From contig CAZWVR010000031.1 in the NCBI GenBank assembly GCA_964637235.1, forward strand, positions 1 to 22,604: a DNA stretch of 22,604 bases, read 5' to 3'. The position numbers were made by a program, and so were the translations under genes. How positions within the stretch are numbered: position 1 is the first letter of the stretch; every line of letters starts with the position of its first letter. This DNA comes from CAZWVR01 sp964637235. GTDB lineage: Bacteria; Bacteroidota; Bacteroidia; Bacteroidales; S143-33. Under the pieces are notes generated by a model. The model was not told the origin of the DNA. It made no database searches and saw only the letters and a program-made list of their open reading frames with translations. Of the stretch, positions 7,323 to 14,721 are shown piece by piece.

Positions 7323-8550
7323 TATTGTTTGAATTTTTAAATATGAAAAACGATACAATGATTAGAATAAATACTACAACAGCCAAAGCAATCCATAGGT
7401 ATGTAGGGGAGACGTATATGCTTTTTTTCTGTTTTTTTTCTTTAATTAAATTTTTTATTTTTTTTATTGTGATGATAGGGCATTTAGAAGGGATTTTATT
7501 TCTAAAAAATTTTAGATCATAAATGGGTGAGGGGAGATTTGGATTTCCGAATTTTAGGACATATTTACCTCCTTTTTTTAGAAAAGCTATAAGATATTCC
7601 TTTTGTTGATATGCTCGTACATCTTTGAATTTCAGAGGAATATCATCGTTATTATGTACGATTAAATAAACGTTTTTAACATAATATCTGGAAAGCAGTA
7701 ATTCATTAGTACTATCTGAGCATAGATAAAAGTCTTTTTGCGTTTGGTCGTAAAATTTTAGATGTATTTTTTGTCCTGTGGCAGTGTCTTTTTTTATGAG
7801 TTCAGCTTTCCTAAGATAGAATTGAGGGCTTTCTATTATAAATTTGAATTTATCTACATATTGTGGTTCATGGAAAGTGATTTTTAGAATAGTATAACCG
7901 ATTTCTGAGGAATCGTCTTGTTGGAAAGATGGGTGTTCTACTTCTACAAACTCTCTTTTTCTGGGTCGGATATCATATGTAAATGCTCCATGCACATTAA
8001 AAATATTTCCATTGAAGTCGTATATAATTACCCGATAATATTCAAAAGCCGTTGCAGGGAGGTCAGTAATTCTAAGTTCTGTTAAGGAGGAATCGCTGAG
8101 TTCTGCTTGATAGCGAGTATTTGTTTTTAAGATATTCCAATTTTTAGCGTCATCACTTCCGGCAACATTTACCCAAATTTCGCCTTTTTTATTTTCTATA
8201 ATTAAGGACAAGTTATTGATAGATAGATGTTTTGGATTATGTAGCAATACATAGGTAAAACGCTTTTGTTTTTTATGTTCGTTTTGTATAATTCTCAGAC
8301 GTATTTTTTTAGCCGTTTTGTATAGATCTTCGTCATTAAGGCGTATATATGGAATTTGATGGTTTTGTGAATCATAAATTCTTATGTCAGAAAATTTTCT
8401 ATTCAATTTTGATGTAATCTGGGGAGGAAGATAAATATAGTAAAAACCGGATGAATCTGGCTTTTGCAAGGTTGCTTCGTATTTGAATTGCTGAGCTGAT
8501 AAAGAGAAGCTTAATAATATGATAATCAGTCCAGTTAAAGTTAATTTCAT
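7300..8550 (-). CDS. DUF3999 family membrane-anchored protein
   Basis: 416 residues from the ATG at 8550. An in-frame ATG at 8610 exists, but starting there would place 20 charged residues before a clear signal peptide (MKLTLTGLIIILLSFSLSAQ), and an exact -7 element lies between the two. The mature protein matches the DUF3999 pattern: FKYEATLQKPDSSGFYYIYLPPQI then SDIRIYDSQNHQIPYIRL near the start, FEYYRVIIYDFNG mid-protein, and FGNPNLPSPIYDLKFF before a C-terminal membrane helix at about 383-404 with a short asparagine-rich tail. The bulk is therefore expected outside the cytoplasm, anchored in the inner membrane. The family's function is unknown; in this window it is fused by a 23-bp overlap to the acyl-CoA reductase gene, suggesting a cell-envelope or lipid link. 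Confidence 0.8.
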   Translation of the reverse strand: MKLTLTGLIIILLSFSLSAQQFKYEATLQKPDSSGFYYIYLPPQITSKLNRKFSDIRIYDSQNHQIPYIRLNDEDLYKTAKKIRLRIIQNEHKKQKRFTYVLLHNPKHLSINNLSLIIENKKGEIWVNVAGSDDAKNWNILKTNTRYQAELSDSSLTELRITDLPATAFEYYRVIIYDFNGNIFNVHGAFTYDIRPRKREFVEVEHPSFQQDDSSEIGYTILKITFHEPQYVDKFKFIIESPQFYLRKAELIKKDTATGQKIHLKFYDQTQKDFYLCSDSTNELLLSRYYVKNVYLIVHNNDDIPLKFKDVRAYQQKEYLIAFLKKGGKYVLKFGNPNLPSPIYDLKFFRNKIPSKCPIITIKKIKNLIKEKKQKKSIYVSPTYLWIALAVVVFILIIVSFFIFKNSNNNEQNNAS

Positions 8551-8568
8551 ATTATAAATTTTGCTGCA

Positions 8569-8576
8569 CAAACTTA
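8569..8576 (-). promoter_or_regulatory. -7 promoter element of the DUF3999 operon
   Basis: The minus strand reads TAAGTTTG, an exact TAnnTTTG match 18 nt upstream of the ATG at 8550. It lies within the region that would code if the upstream ATG at 8610 were used, which favours the start at 8550. No good -33 box is visible. Read-through from purB is also possible, since no terminator is seen in 8551-8662. Confidence 0.45.
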
Positions 8577-8662
8577 CACAAAAAGTTTTAATCTTGAAAT
8601 ATTTTCGCATTATTGTTTATCTTGGATTGTTGCTAATAAAAATTTTTCAATTAATTATTTTG

Positions 8663-10006
8663 TCATATTCCAGTATAATTTTCTGGTGTAATTTTTTTTA
8701 GTTCCTGTTTTATTTTTTTACTAATTGGCAAGGAATCAATGAAATTAATAATTTGCTGTTTATCGATTTTTTCGTTTTTACGTGTTAATTCTTTTAATTG
8801 TTCATAGGCATTACTAAATCCTTCGCGACGTAATATAGTTTGAATAGCTTCGGCGACCACTTGCCAATTATTTATTAAGTCGTTGCGTATTTGCTCTTTG
8901 TTGACTATCAATTTATTTAATCCTTTAAGTAAAGATTTAATAGCCAAAATACTGTGAGCAATAGGCACACCAATGTTTCTTAGTACTGTTGAGTCGCTTA
9001 AATCTCGTTGTAATCTAGAAACAGGTAATTTTTGGGATAAATGTGAAAATATAGCATTGGCAATTCCTAAATTACCTTCTGCATTTTCAAAATCTATTGG
9101 ATTTATTTTGTGAGGCATAGTAGATGATCCTATTTCTTTTTTGTTAATTTTTTGTTTAAAATAATTCATAGAAATATATAGCCACATATCCCTGCTGAAG
9201 TCAAGTAGAATAGTATTTATGCGTTTCATATTATCAAATATTGCAGCGAGATTATCATAGTGGTCTATTTGTGTAGTAATTTGCGAGCGATTTAATCCTA
9301 ATACATGATTAACAAAAGAGTTTGCAAATTCTTCCCAGTTGATTTTTGGATATGCCACTTTATGAGCATTAAAATTTCCTGTGGCACCTCCGAATTTAGC
9401 TGATATAGGTATTAAGCGCATCAGAGCTATTTGTTTTTGAAGACGTTCGATAAAAACTTCAATTTCTTTTCCCAAGCGGGTAGGGGAGGCAGGTTGTCCA
9501 TGCGTGCGTGCTAACATAGGTATATCACTCCATTCAGATGCTAATTCGTAAAGTTTTCCGAGTAATTTTTCTAATAATGGATAATATATTTCGTCAATGG
9601 CTTTTTGTAAGGCGTATGGTATTGCCGTATTATTTATATCCTGAGATGTAAGAGCAAAATGGATAAAAGATTTGTATTTATTTAGGTTTAGTTCTTCAAA
9701 TTTTTTGTGTAAAAAATATTCTACTGCTTTTACATCGTGATTAGTTTCTTTTTCTATGCTTTTTATTTGTTGGGCGTCAGAAAGAGAAAATTTTAGATAT
9801 ATTTTTCTTAGCTTAGGAAATATTTTTTTCTCAATATTTATAAGCTCCGGTAGTGGTATTCTACATAAGGCTATAAAATATTCAATTTCCACAAAAGTGC
9901 GGTATTTCATCAGAGCAAATTCAGAAAAATATTTGGCTAAATCTTTCAGTTGATCTCTATAACGTCCATCTATCGGGGATATTGCTGTTAATTTATTAAG
10001 TTCCAT
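8663..10006 (-). CDS. purB: adenylosuccinate lyase
   Basis: 447 residues, the usual size. The enzyme acts twice in purine synthesis, splitting SAICAR to AICAR and fumarate, and adenylosuccinate to AMP and fumarate. The N-terminus LTAISPIDGRYRDQL is characteristic of PurB. TSQDINNTA and the histidine-bearing ARTHGQPASPTRLGKE are active-site segments, and GSSTMPHKINPIDFENAEG (around residue 295) is the fumarase/aspartase superfamily signature with the flexible catalytic serine loop. The protein is a soluble cytoplasmic tetramer by family. It has its own consensus promoter at 10021-10050, divergent from the TonB-dependent receptor operon, and no other purine genes are in the window. The identification is secure. 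Confidence 0.96.
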   Translation of the reverse strand: MELNKLTAISPIDGRYRDQLKDLAKYFSEFALMKYRTFVEIEYFIALCRIPLPELINIEKKIFPKLRKIYLKFSLSDAQQIKSIEKETNHDVKAVEYFLHKKFEELNLNKYKSFIHFALTSQDINNTAIPYALQKAIDEIYYPLLEKLLGKLYELASEWSDIPMLARTHGQPASPTRLGKEIEVFIERLQKQIALMRLIPISAKFGGATGNFNAHKVAYPKINWEEFANSFVNHVLGLNRSQITTQIDHYDNLAAIFDNMKRINTILLDFSRDMWLYISMNYFKQKINKKEIGSSTMPHKINPIDFENAEGNLGIANAIFSHLSQKLPVSRLQRDLSDSTVLRNIGVPIAHSILAIKSLLKGLNKLIVNKEQIRNDLINNWQVVAEAIQTILRREGFSNAYEQLKELTRKNEKIDKQQIINFIDSLPISKKIKQELKKITPENYTGI

Positions 10007-10020
10007 ATTCCAAATTTTAA

Positions 10021-10050
10021 CAAAAATATAATTTTACTACTGATAACAAA
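10021..10050 (-). promoter_or_regulatory. purB promoter, TTTG-N18-TATTTTTG
   Basis: On the minus strand TTTG (10050-10047) is followed after 18 nt by TATTTTTG (10028-10021). Both boxes match the Bacteroidota -33/-7 consensus at close to the usual spacing, and the -7 box ends 14 nt before the purB ATG. This is one of the two best promoter matches in the window. Confidence 0.65.
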
Positions 10051-10182
10051 AATACATATTGTTTTGTTTTTTACCTTTATATCTTTTCCCTTAGATATTG
10101 ATATTATTTTAACAGAATGATTGTAAAGTATTTGCAATAATACAGTATTTATCATGATTAACATTTTTTAATTTTTAAAAAC

Positions 10183-10214
10183 TTGTCTTTTTATAATATT
10201 TTTTTCTACTTTTG
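10183..10214 (+). promoter_or_regulatory. promoter of the TonB receptor-coaD operon, TTG-N21-TACTTTTG
   Basis: TTG (10183-10185) is separated by 21 nt from TACTTTTG (10207-10214), an exact TAnnTTTG followed by CA. Transcription from about 10221 would give a leader of roughly 90 nt before the ATG at 10311. Confidence 0.55.
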
Positions 10215-10240
10215 CAGTGTATTATAACACTAACACACTG
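10215..10240 (+). repeat. inverted repeats in the receptor operon leader
   Basis: CAGTGT (10215-10220) can pair with ACACTG (10235-10240), while its inner part AGTGT can instead pair with ACACT (10227-10231). The repeats lie directly behind the -7 box, across the expected transcription start. They could be an operator dyad or two alternative hairpins at the 5' end of the message. Confidence 0.35.
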
Positions 10241-10289
10241 TCGCTTCATAAAATAATCAAGTAGATATCTTAAAAACGTCATATATTTA

Positions 10290-10297
10290 TAACTTTG
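10290..10297 (+). promoter_or_regulatory. second -7-like element before the TonB receptor gene
   Basis: TAACTTTG is an exact TAnnTTTG match ending 13 nt before the ATG at 10311, but no TTG is seen at -33. It may be a secondary promoter or a chance match in AT-rich DNA. Confidence 0.3.
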
Positions 10298-10310
10298 TAA
10301 AAATATTGCT

Positions 10311-12782
10311 ATGAAAAAGATACTGATAGGCTTATTTTTAAGTTTAGCGCTGAAATTTGCATATTCTCAGGGTTATACTGTAAGTGGATATGTGGAGGAT
10401 AGCCAATCTGGGGAAAGACTCATAGGAGCTATTGTATATGATGCCAATAAACCAGAGACAAAAACAATGACAAATGAATTTGGGTATTTCTCTTTGAAAG
10501 TAAGTGCTAAAGAAGTAAATTTAACAGTGCTTTATATTGGATATGAACCATACAAGCAACATTTAATACTTTCACAAGATACAATGATTACAGTTTCTTT
10601 AAAATTACAGAATGAGATACAGGAAGTTGTAGTGACAAAGCAGCGTGAGGAAGTTAAAAGTTCACAAATGAGCACAATTGAAGTTCCTATTAAATTTATG
10701 CAAAGTTTACCAGTTCTTTTTGGTGAAGTGGATCTGATGAAAACTTTGCAGCTTTTTCCGGGAGTTCAAAGTGGAACAGAAGGGACAAGTGGAATATACG
10801 TCAGAGGGGGAGGTCCTGATCAAAATTTGATACTATTAGACGGAGTTCCTGTATATAACGTAAATCATTTATTTGGTTTTTTCTCTATTTTTAATGCAAA
10901 CTCCATAAAAGAAGTGACTGTTTATAAAGGCGGCTTCCCTGCACGATATGGCGGACGGCTATCCTCTGTTATTGATGTTAGAATGAAAGATGGCGATATG
11001 AATCATTATAAGGGCTCTATATCTATGGGTATCATTTCGTCAAAATTTACATTTGAAGGTCCTTTAAAAAAAGGTGAATCTTCTTTTATAATCTCAGCTC
11101 GCCGAACTTATATAGATTTATTGGCTAAACCTTTTATAGCTGCATTCGGCACACAAGTCAATACAGGAGATAATTATCGCGAAGAAACCGGTTTTTCTGC
11201 TGGATATTATTTTTACGATTTAAATGCTAAATTTAATTATAAAATCGGTAAAAAAGATAGATTTTTTTTAAGTCTATATTCTGGTAGTGATAAAGCCTAT
11301 TTTAAAACAGATTATAAAGCGAATTATAATAGAAACGATACAGTAGAAGAGAACCTTTCTTCTGGTCATTCTCAGCTTTTTTGGGGAAATGACTTAATTG
11401 CATTGCGATGGAATCATGCTTTTAAAAAGAATTTGTTTATGAACAATACTATTACTTATAGTCGTTTTCATTTTGGCATTACAATGCAAGGAAATGAAAA
11501 AACTCTTATAAATGGACATCAAACTGATAATCAGAATTTTAATGTAGGTTATGCCTCTGGAATTAATGACTTTGCCTTTAACAGTGATTTTGATTTTAAA
11601 CCCAATAATTTTCATAGAATAAGATTTGGAGCATCTGCTATATATCATACTTTTTTGCCCGGAAAAGTTCACTTATATTTGGAAAATACTGCTAATAATT
11701 ATCTTTTAGATACTGCATTTGGAAGCACCTATTTACACGCTCCTGAGTTTGCGCTTTATATAGAAGACGATTTTATTTTGACAGATTGGTGGAAACTCAA
11801 TGCAGGTTTTAGATTCTCTATATTTGACGTCAGAGATACCACATATTATTCTCCTGAACCGAGATTATCTATGCGTTTTCTTTTATCTCCCAATTTTTCT
11901 CTAAAACTTTCTTATGCCCAAATGATGCAGTATCTACATTTTTTGACTAACAATACAGTAGGTTTACCAGTAGATTTATGGCTCCCTGCTACTGATATAA
12001 CAGTTCCAGAAAAATCTTGGCAAACTGCATTGGGAATGAATTGGTTAATAGCAGAAAATTTTAATCTCTCTATTGAAGCTTTTTATAAACAAATGCAAAA
12101 TCTGATTGAATTAAAAGAAGGTGAGACCATATTTAGTGCACCTGGCGAGGGCTCAATGGGTGAAGTCTGGGAACAAAAAGTAGTGCAAGGTAAAGGTTGG
12201 TCATATGGCACAGAGCTCTTACTAAGAAAGGATCTCGGGAAATTTCGCGGTTGGATAGCTTATACTCTTTCTTGGTCTTTTCGTCAATTCCCAGATATCA
12301 GCTTTGGTAATATTTTTCCCTATAAATATGATAGACGTCATGATTTAAGTATTGTTATGAATTACAAATTTTCAAATAAAATTGATGCTTCTGCAACTTG
12401 GGTTTTTGGTTCTGGTACACCTATTACAATCCCTTTGCAGGAGTATTATCCTCTTGATTATGTATTTTTGCCTTACGTTGGCAGAATTAGGGATGATCAA
12501 AATAGAGATATACAAGGTATTCGCTTTTTTGAATATAGAAATAATTACAGACTTCCTCCTTATCATAGATTGGATATTTCAGTTAATTTTCATAAAGAGA
12601 AAAAGTACGGGTATAGAACTTGGTCTTTGGGATTATATAATGCATATAATCATCTTAATCCTTTTTATGCTGATTTAGTTAAAGATTACGACCCTCAGTC
12701 TAATTCCCTAAAAACTGTATTGAGAGTTTATTCCATTTTTCCTATTTTACCATTTATAGCATACAGATATGTTTGGAAATAA
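10311..12782 (+). CDS. TonB-dependent outer-membrane receptor with carboxypeptidase-regulatory-like domain
   Basis: 823 residues. A signal peptide (about 1-19, ending AYSQ) is followed by a carboxypeptidase-regulatory-like beta-sandwich domain (22-105: VSGYVEDSQSGERLIGAIVYD, GYFSLKV, VLYIGYEPY), then the segment EVVVTKQREEV and a plug domain (about 125-228: VLFGEVDLMKTLQLFPGVQSG, GIYVRGGGPDQNLILLDGVPVYN, YKGGFPARYGGRLSSVIDVRMKDG). The rest is a beta-barrel ending in aromatic-rich FIAYRYVWK. Such receptors import ligands across the outer membrane using TonB energy. The DUF4249 lipoprotein encoded 10 nt downstream is the expected surface partner, as in many Bacteroidota receptor/DUF4249 pairs. 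There is no SusD or glycoside hydrolase, so a glycan substrate is not supported; the ligand is unknown. It heads the operon leading to coaD. Confidence 0.92.
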   Translation: MKKILIGLFLSLALKFAYSQGYTVSGYVEDSQSGERLIGAIVYDANKPETKTMTNEFGYFSLKVSAKEVNLTVLYIGYEPYKQHLILSQDTMITVSLKLQNEIQEVVVTKQREEVKSSQMSTIEVPIKFMQSLPVLFGEVDLMKTLQLFPGVQSGTEGTSGIYVRGGGPDQNLILLDGVPVYNVNHLFGFFSIFNANSIKEVTVYKGGFPARYGGRLSSVIDVRMKDGDMNHYKGSISMGIISSKFTFEGPLKKGESSFIISARRTYIDLLAKPFIAAFGTQVNTGDNYREETGFSAGYYFYDLNAKFNYKIGKKDRFFLSLYSGSDKAYFKTDYKANYNRNDTVEENLSSGHSQLFWGNDLIALRWNHAFKKNLFMNNTITYSRFHFGITMQGNEKTLINGHQTDNQNFNVGYASGINDFAFNSDFDFKPNNFHRIRFGASAIYHTFLPGKVHLYLENTANNYLLDTAFGSTYLHAPEFALYIEDDFILTDWWKLNAGFRFSIFDVRDTTYYSPEPRLSMRFLLSPNFSLKLSYAQMMQYLHFLTNNTVGLPVDLWLPATDITVPEKSWQTALGMNWLIAENFNLSIEAFYKQMQNLIELKEGETIFSAPGEGSMGEVWEQKVVQGKGWSYGTELLLRKDLGKFRGWIAYTLSWSFRQFPDISFGNIFPYKYDRRHDLSIVMNYKFSNKIDASATWVFGSGTPITIPLQEYYPLDYVFLPYVGRIRDDQNRDIQGIRFFEYRNNYRLPPYHRLDISVNFHKEKKYGYRTWSLGLYNAYNHLNPFYADLVKDYDPQSNSLKTVLRVYSIFPILPFIAYRYVWK

Positions 12783-12792
12783 ATATACAATT

Positions 12793-13791
12793 ATGAAAAC
12801 AAACTTTATTATTTATATATTTATGCTCTTGCTGTTGGCGTCTTGTTATAAAGACTATGATATATACAAACAAGCAGAAGGTAAAAATTATATAGTTATC
12901 AATGGTTTTTTGGAACGCGATTCATCGTTTATTTTGAGCATAGGAAAAAGCGACTTGCCATCTAAATTAACTCCGGAGGATGGAAATATAGATGTTGATA
13001 GTATAAAAATCTATAAATTTATTGACAATAATGATAAAGTTTTAATAGAAATGGCTAAAAATTTCCATTCACCTTACAATTCTCAATGCAAAGGAGTACA
13101 AGGAGCCCAGTATTATATTGAAGTTTTTGCAATTGGAAAAAAAGCTTCTGTTGTAAACCGTATCCCAGACACGGTAGGTATTAATAGCATAAATATAACC
13201 GATATCAGAGTGGATACTTTTTCGCAAGGGAAAATAAACTCTGCAAATATTAATTTTATACTTTCAGTTAATTTTACTGACCCAGATACTGAAAACTATT
13301 ACATAATTTCAGGTTATTATATTTCGCCGGTGTTTTACCTTGATACATCAACCTATCAATATACAGATTCTTTATTAGGCATAAGACCTGAACCTATAAA
13401 CTTTGATTACGCAGATATTCAACAAATACATAATCTTATGCGTATGTATATGCCACCTCGTTTTGCAGGAATGGGCTTCTCTGATGCTCTATTTAACGGA
13501 CAAAATTACACAATGCGTTTAAGAGCTAATATTTCTTTGAATTATACTTCTGAACTTTTGACCACTTATCCTATGCTCCCTCTGTTGATTGAATTAATCA
13601 CTATTGATAAAGCAATGTATAAACATGCAGAAACTAAAATTAAATATTATAGAACTTTATATAACCCGTTTATGGAACCTGTAAATGTGTATAGTAATGT
13701 TAGAGGTGGCTTTGGTTTAGTTGGAGCATTAAATAGAGTGAGAAAAGTTAAATTATTGAATATACGCCAGTTATTAACTATAAATAAATAA
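12793..13791 (+). CDS. DUF4249 family lipoprotein
   Basis: 332 residues from the ATG at 12793. The frame also has an ATG at 12769 inside the receptor gene, but MKTNFIIYIFMLLLLASC at the later start is a clean lipoprotein signal with Cys18 in LASC. The mature part has the DUF4249 pattern: YIVINGFLERDSSFILSIGKS near the start, an acidic immunoglobulin-like section, a YYIISGYYISP segment, and NVYSNVRGGFGLVGAL near the C-terminus. Family members are usually encoded next to a TonB-dependent receptor, as here, and are thought to sit in the outer membrane as receptor accessories. The molecular role is not established. The coaD ATG follows 2 nt after its stop. Confidence 0.85.
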   Translation: MKTNFIIYIFMLLLLASCYKDYDIYKQAEGKNYIVINGFLERDSSFILSIGKSDLPSKLTPEDGNIDVDSIKIYKFIDNNDKVLIEMAKNFHSPYNSQCKGVQGAQYYIEVFAIGKKASVVNRIPDTVGINSINITDIRVDTFSQGKINSANINFILSVNFTDPDTENYYIISGYYISPVFYLDTSTYQYTDSLLGIRPEPINFDYADIQQIHNLMRMYMPPRFAGMGFSDALFNGQNYTMRLRANISLNYTSELLTTYPMLPLLIELITIDKAMYKHAETKIKYYRTLYNPFMEPVNVYSNVRGGFGLVGALNRVRKVKLLNIRQLLTINK

Positions 13792-13793
13792 CA

Positions 13794-14267
13794 ATGAAAA
13801 TAGCAGTTTTTCCCGGATCATTTGATCCTTTTACTCTCGGACATGAATCTATCGTTAGAAGAGCTTCTGATTTATTTGATAAAATTATAATAGGTATTGG
13901 AGTAAATGAGTATAAAGAACATTTCTTTCCTCTCCAAAAACGTATTGAATGGATAAAAGAGCTTTTTATAGATAATCCGAAGATTGAAGTTAAGTCATAT
14001 AATACTTTAACAGTGGATTTTTGCAAAGAACAAGGAGCTAAATACATTGTCAGAGGTTTGCGAACATCCGCAGATTTTGAATATGAGAGATTAATTGGTC
14101 AGATAAATAAAGCTTTGCTCTGGAATATTGAAACTATATACCTTTTGACTCTGCCTGAGCATACACATATAAGTTCATCAATAGTGCGAGAAATTATAAA
14201 ATATAAAGGCGATATTAGTAAATTTGTTCCCGCAAATATAGCTCGTGAAATTATGCAAACTTATTAA
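13794..14267 (+). CDS. coaD: pantetheine-phosphate adenylyltransferase
   Basis: 157 residues, the normal size. It transfers AMP from ATP to 4'-phosphopantetheine to make dephospho-CoA, the penultimate step of coenzyme A synthesis. The nucleotidyltransferase motifs are complete: FPGSFDPFTLGH (6-17, with His17 of the T/HxGH motif), the basic RGLRTSADFEYE segment (88-99), and ISSSIVRE (126-133) for ATP binding. It begins 2 nt after the DUF4249 stop and its stop is 2 nt before the next ATG. It is thus tightly tied to an outer-membrane receptor pair upstream and a CoA-binding-fold protein downstream. The identification is secure. Confidence 0.96.
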   Translation: MKIAVFPGSFDPFTLGHESIVRRASDLFDKIIIGIGVNEYKEHFFPLQKRIEWIKELFIDNPKIEVKSYNTLTVDFCKEQGAKYIVRGLRTSADFEYERLIGQINKALLWNIETIYLLTLPEHTHISSSIVREIIKYKGDISKFVPANIAREIMQTY

Positions 14268-14269
14268 AA

Positions 14270-14626
14270 ATGAGAGTATTAGTTATAGGAGCTTCTACAA
14301 ATGCTAATAGATTTTCGAATAAAGCAGTGAAATTATTACGTAAATATGGTCATACAGTCTTCGCATTAGGTGCAAAAAACGGAGTTATCGCAGATGTAGA
14401 AATTATGACTGGTTTTCCTAAATTGAATGATATTCATACTATTACTCTTTATCTTAATCCACAGCGTCAGAAAAATTTATATGACTATATTTTGTCTTTA
14501 AACCCTAAACGTATTATTTTTAACCCTGGCACTGAAAATATTGAACTTGAAAATTTAGCAAAAGCCCGAGGAATTGAAATTGTTGAAAACTGTACCTTGG
14601 TTATGCTTAGAAGTGGTATTTTTTAG
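14270..14626 (+). CDS. small CoA-binding domain protein (YccU-like, CoA_binding_2)
   Basis: 118 residues forming a single Rossmann-like domain. It begins VLVIGASTNANRFSNKAVKLLRKYGHTVFAL, the nucleotide/CoA-binding beta-alpha-beta unit, and continues with TLYLNPQRQKNLYDYILSLNPKRIIFNPGTENIELENLAKARGIEIVENCTLVMLRSG, matching the YccU-type family. By homology it binds CoA or an acyl-CoA without known catalysis; its biological role is undetermined. Its position 2 nt behind coaD, an enzyme that makes the CoA precursor, is consistent with that ligand. It is the last gene of the operon; a long inverted repeat begins 2 nt after its stop. Confidence 0.88.
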   Translation: MRVLVIGASTNANRFSNKAVKLLRKYGHTVFALGAKNGVIADVEIMTGFPKLNDIHTITLYLNPQRQKNLYDYILSLNPKRIIFNPGTENIELENLAKARGIEIVENCTLVMLRSGIF

Positions 14627-14627
14627 C

Positions 14628-14682
14628 GAGGAGATATGGTAATTATTTGATAATAAGGCAATTATATGCACCATATCTCCTC
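14628..14682. terminator. long inverted repeat between convergent operons, probable terminator
   Basis: GAGGAGATATGGT (14628-14640) and ACCATATCTCCTC (14670-14682) are perfect 13-bp arms around a 29-nt loop. The loop itself contains ATTAT-ttg-ATAAT. Neither side has a good run of T, so it is not a textbook intrinsic terminator. It lies 2 nt after the CoA-binding gene and 39 nt beyond the DPP IV stop on the other strand, a position suited to stopping or protecting both transcripts. Confidence 0.55.
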
Positions 14683-14721
14683 ATAAGTTATTTATAAAGT
14701 TCTTAAAAGTAATGTTTTTTA

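Larger units (their letters stand above)
10007..10310. other. 304-nt divergent intergenic region, promoters only
   Basis: This gap separates purB (minus) from the receptor operon (plus). It holds a full promoter for purB at 10021-10050, a promoter-like pair for the receptor at 10183-10214, a leader with inverted repeats at 10215-10240 and a second -7 match at 10290-10297. The stretch 10055-10180 is AT-rich and I see no gene, tRNA or repeat in it. Confidence 0.7.

Noticed and set aside
7323..7358. TTG start adding 12 residues to the acyl-CoA reductase
   Set aside because: The ATG at 7322 gives a normal family N-terminus; the TTG extension lies further inside the DUF3999 gene.
8551..8610. Upstream ATG for the DUF3999 protein
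   Set aside because: It would bury the signal peptide behind 20 residues and put the -7 promoter element inside the coding sequence.
12769..12792. ATG inside the TonB receptor gene as start of the DUF4249 lipoprotein
   Set aside because: The next ATG at 12793 yields a clean lipoprotein signal peptide; the earlier one adds polar residues in front of it.
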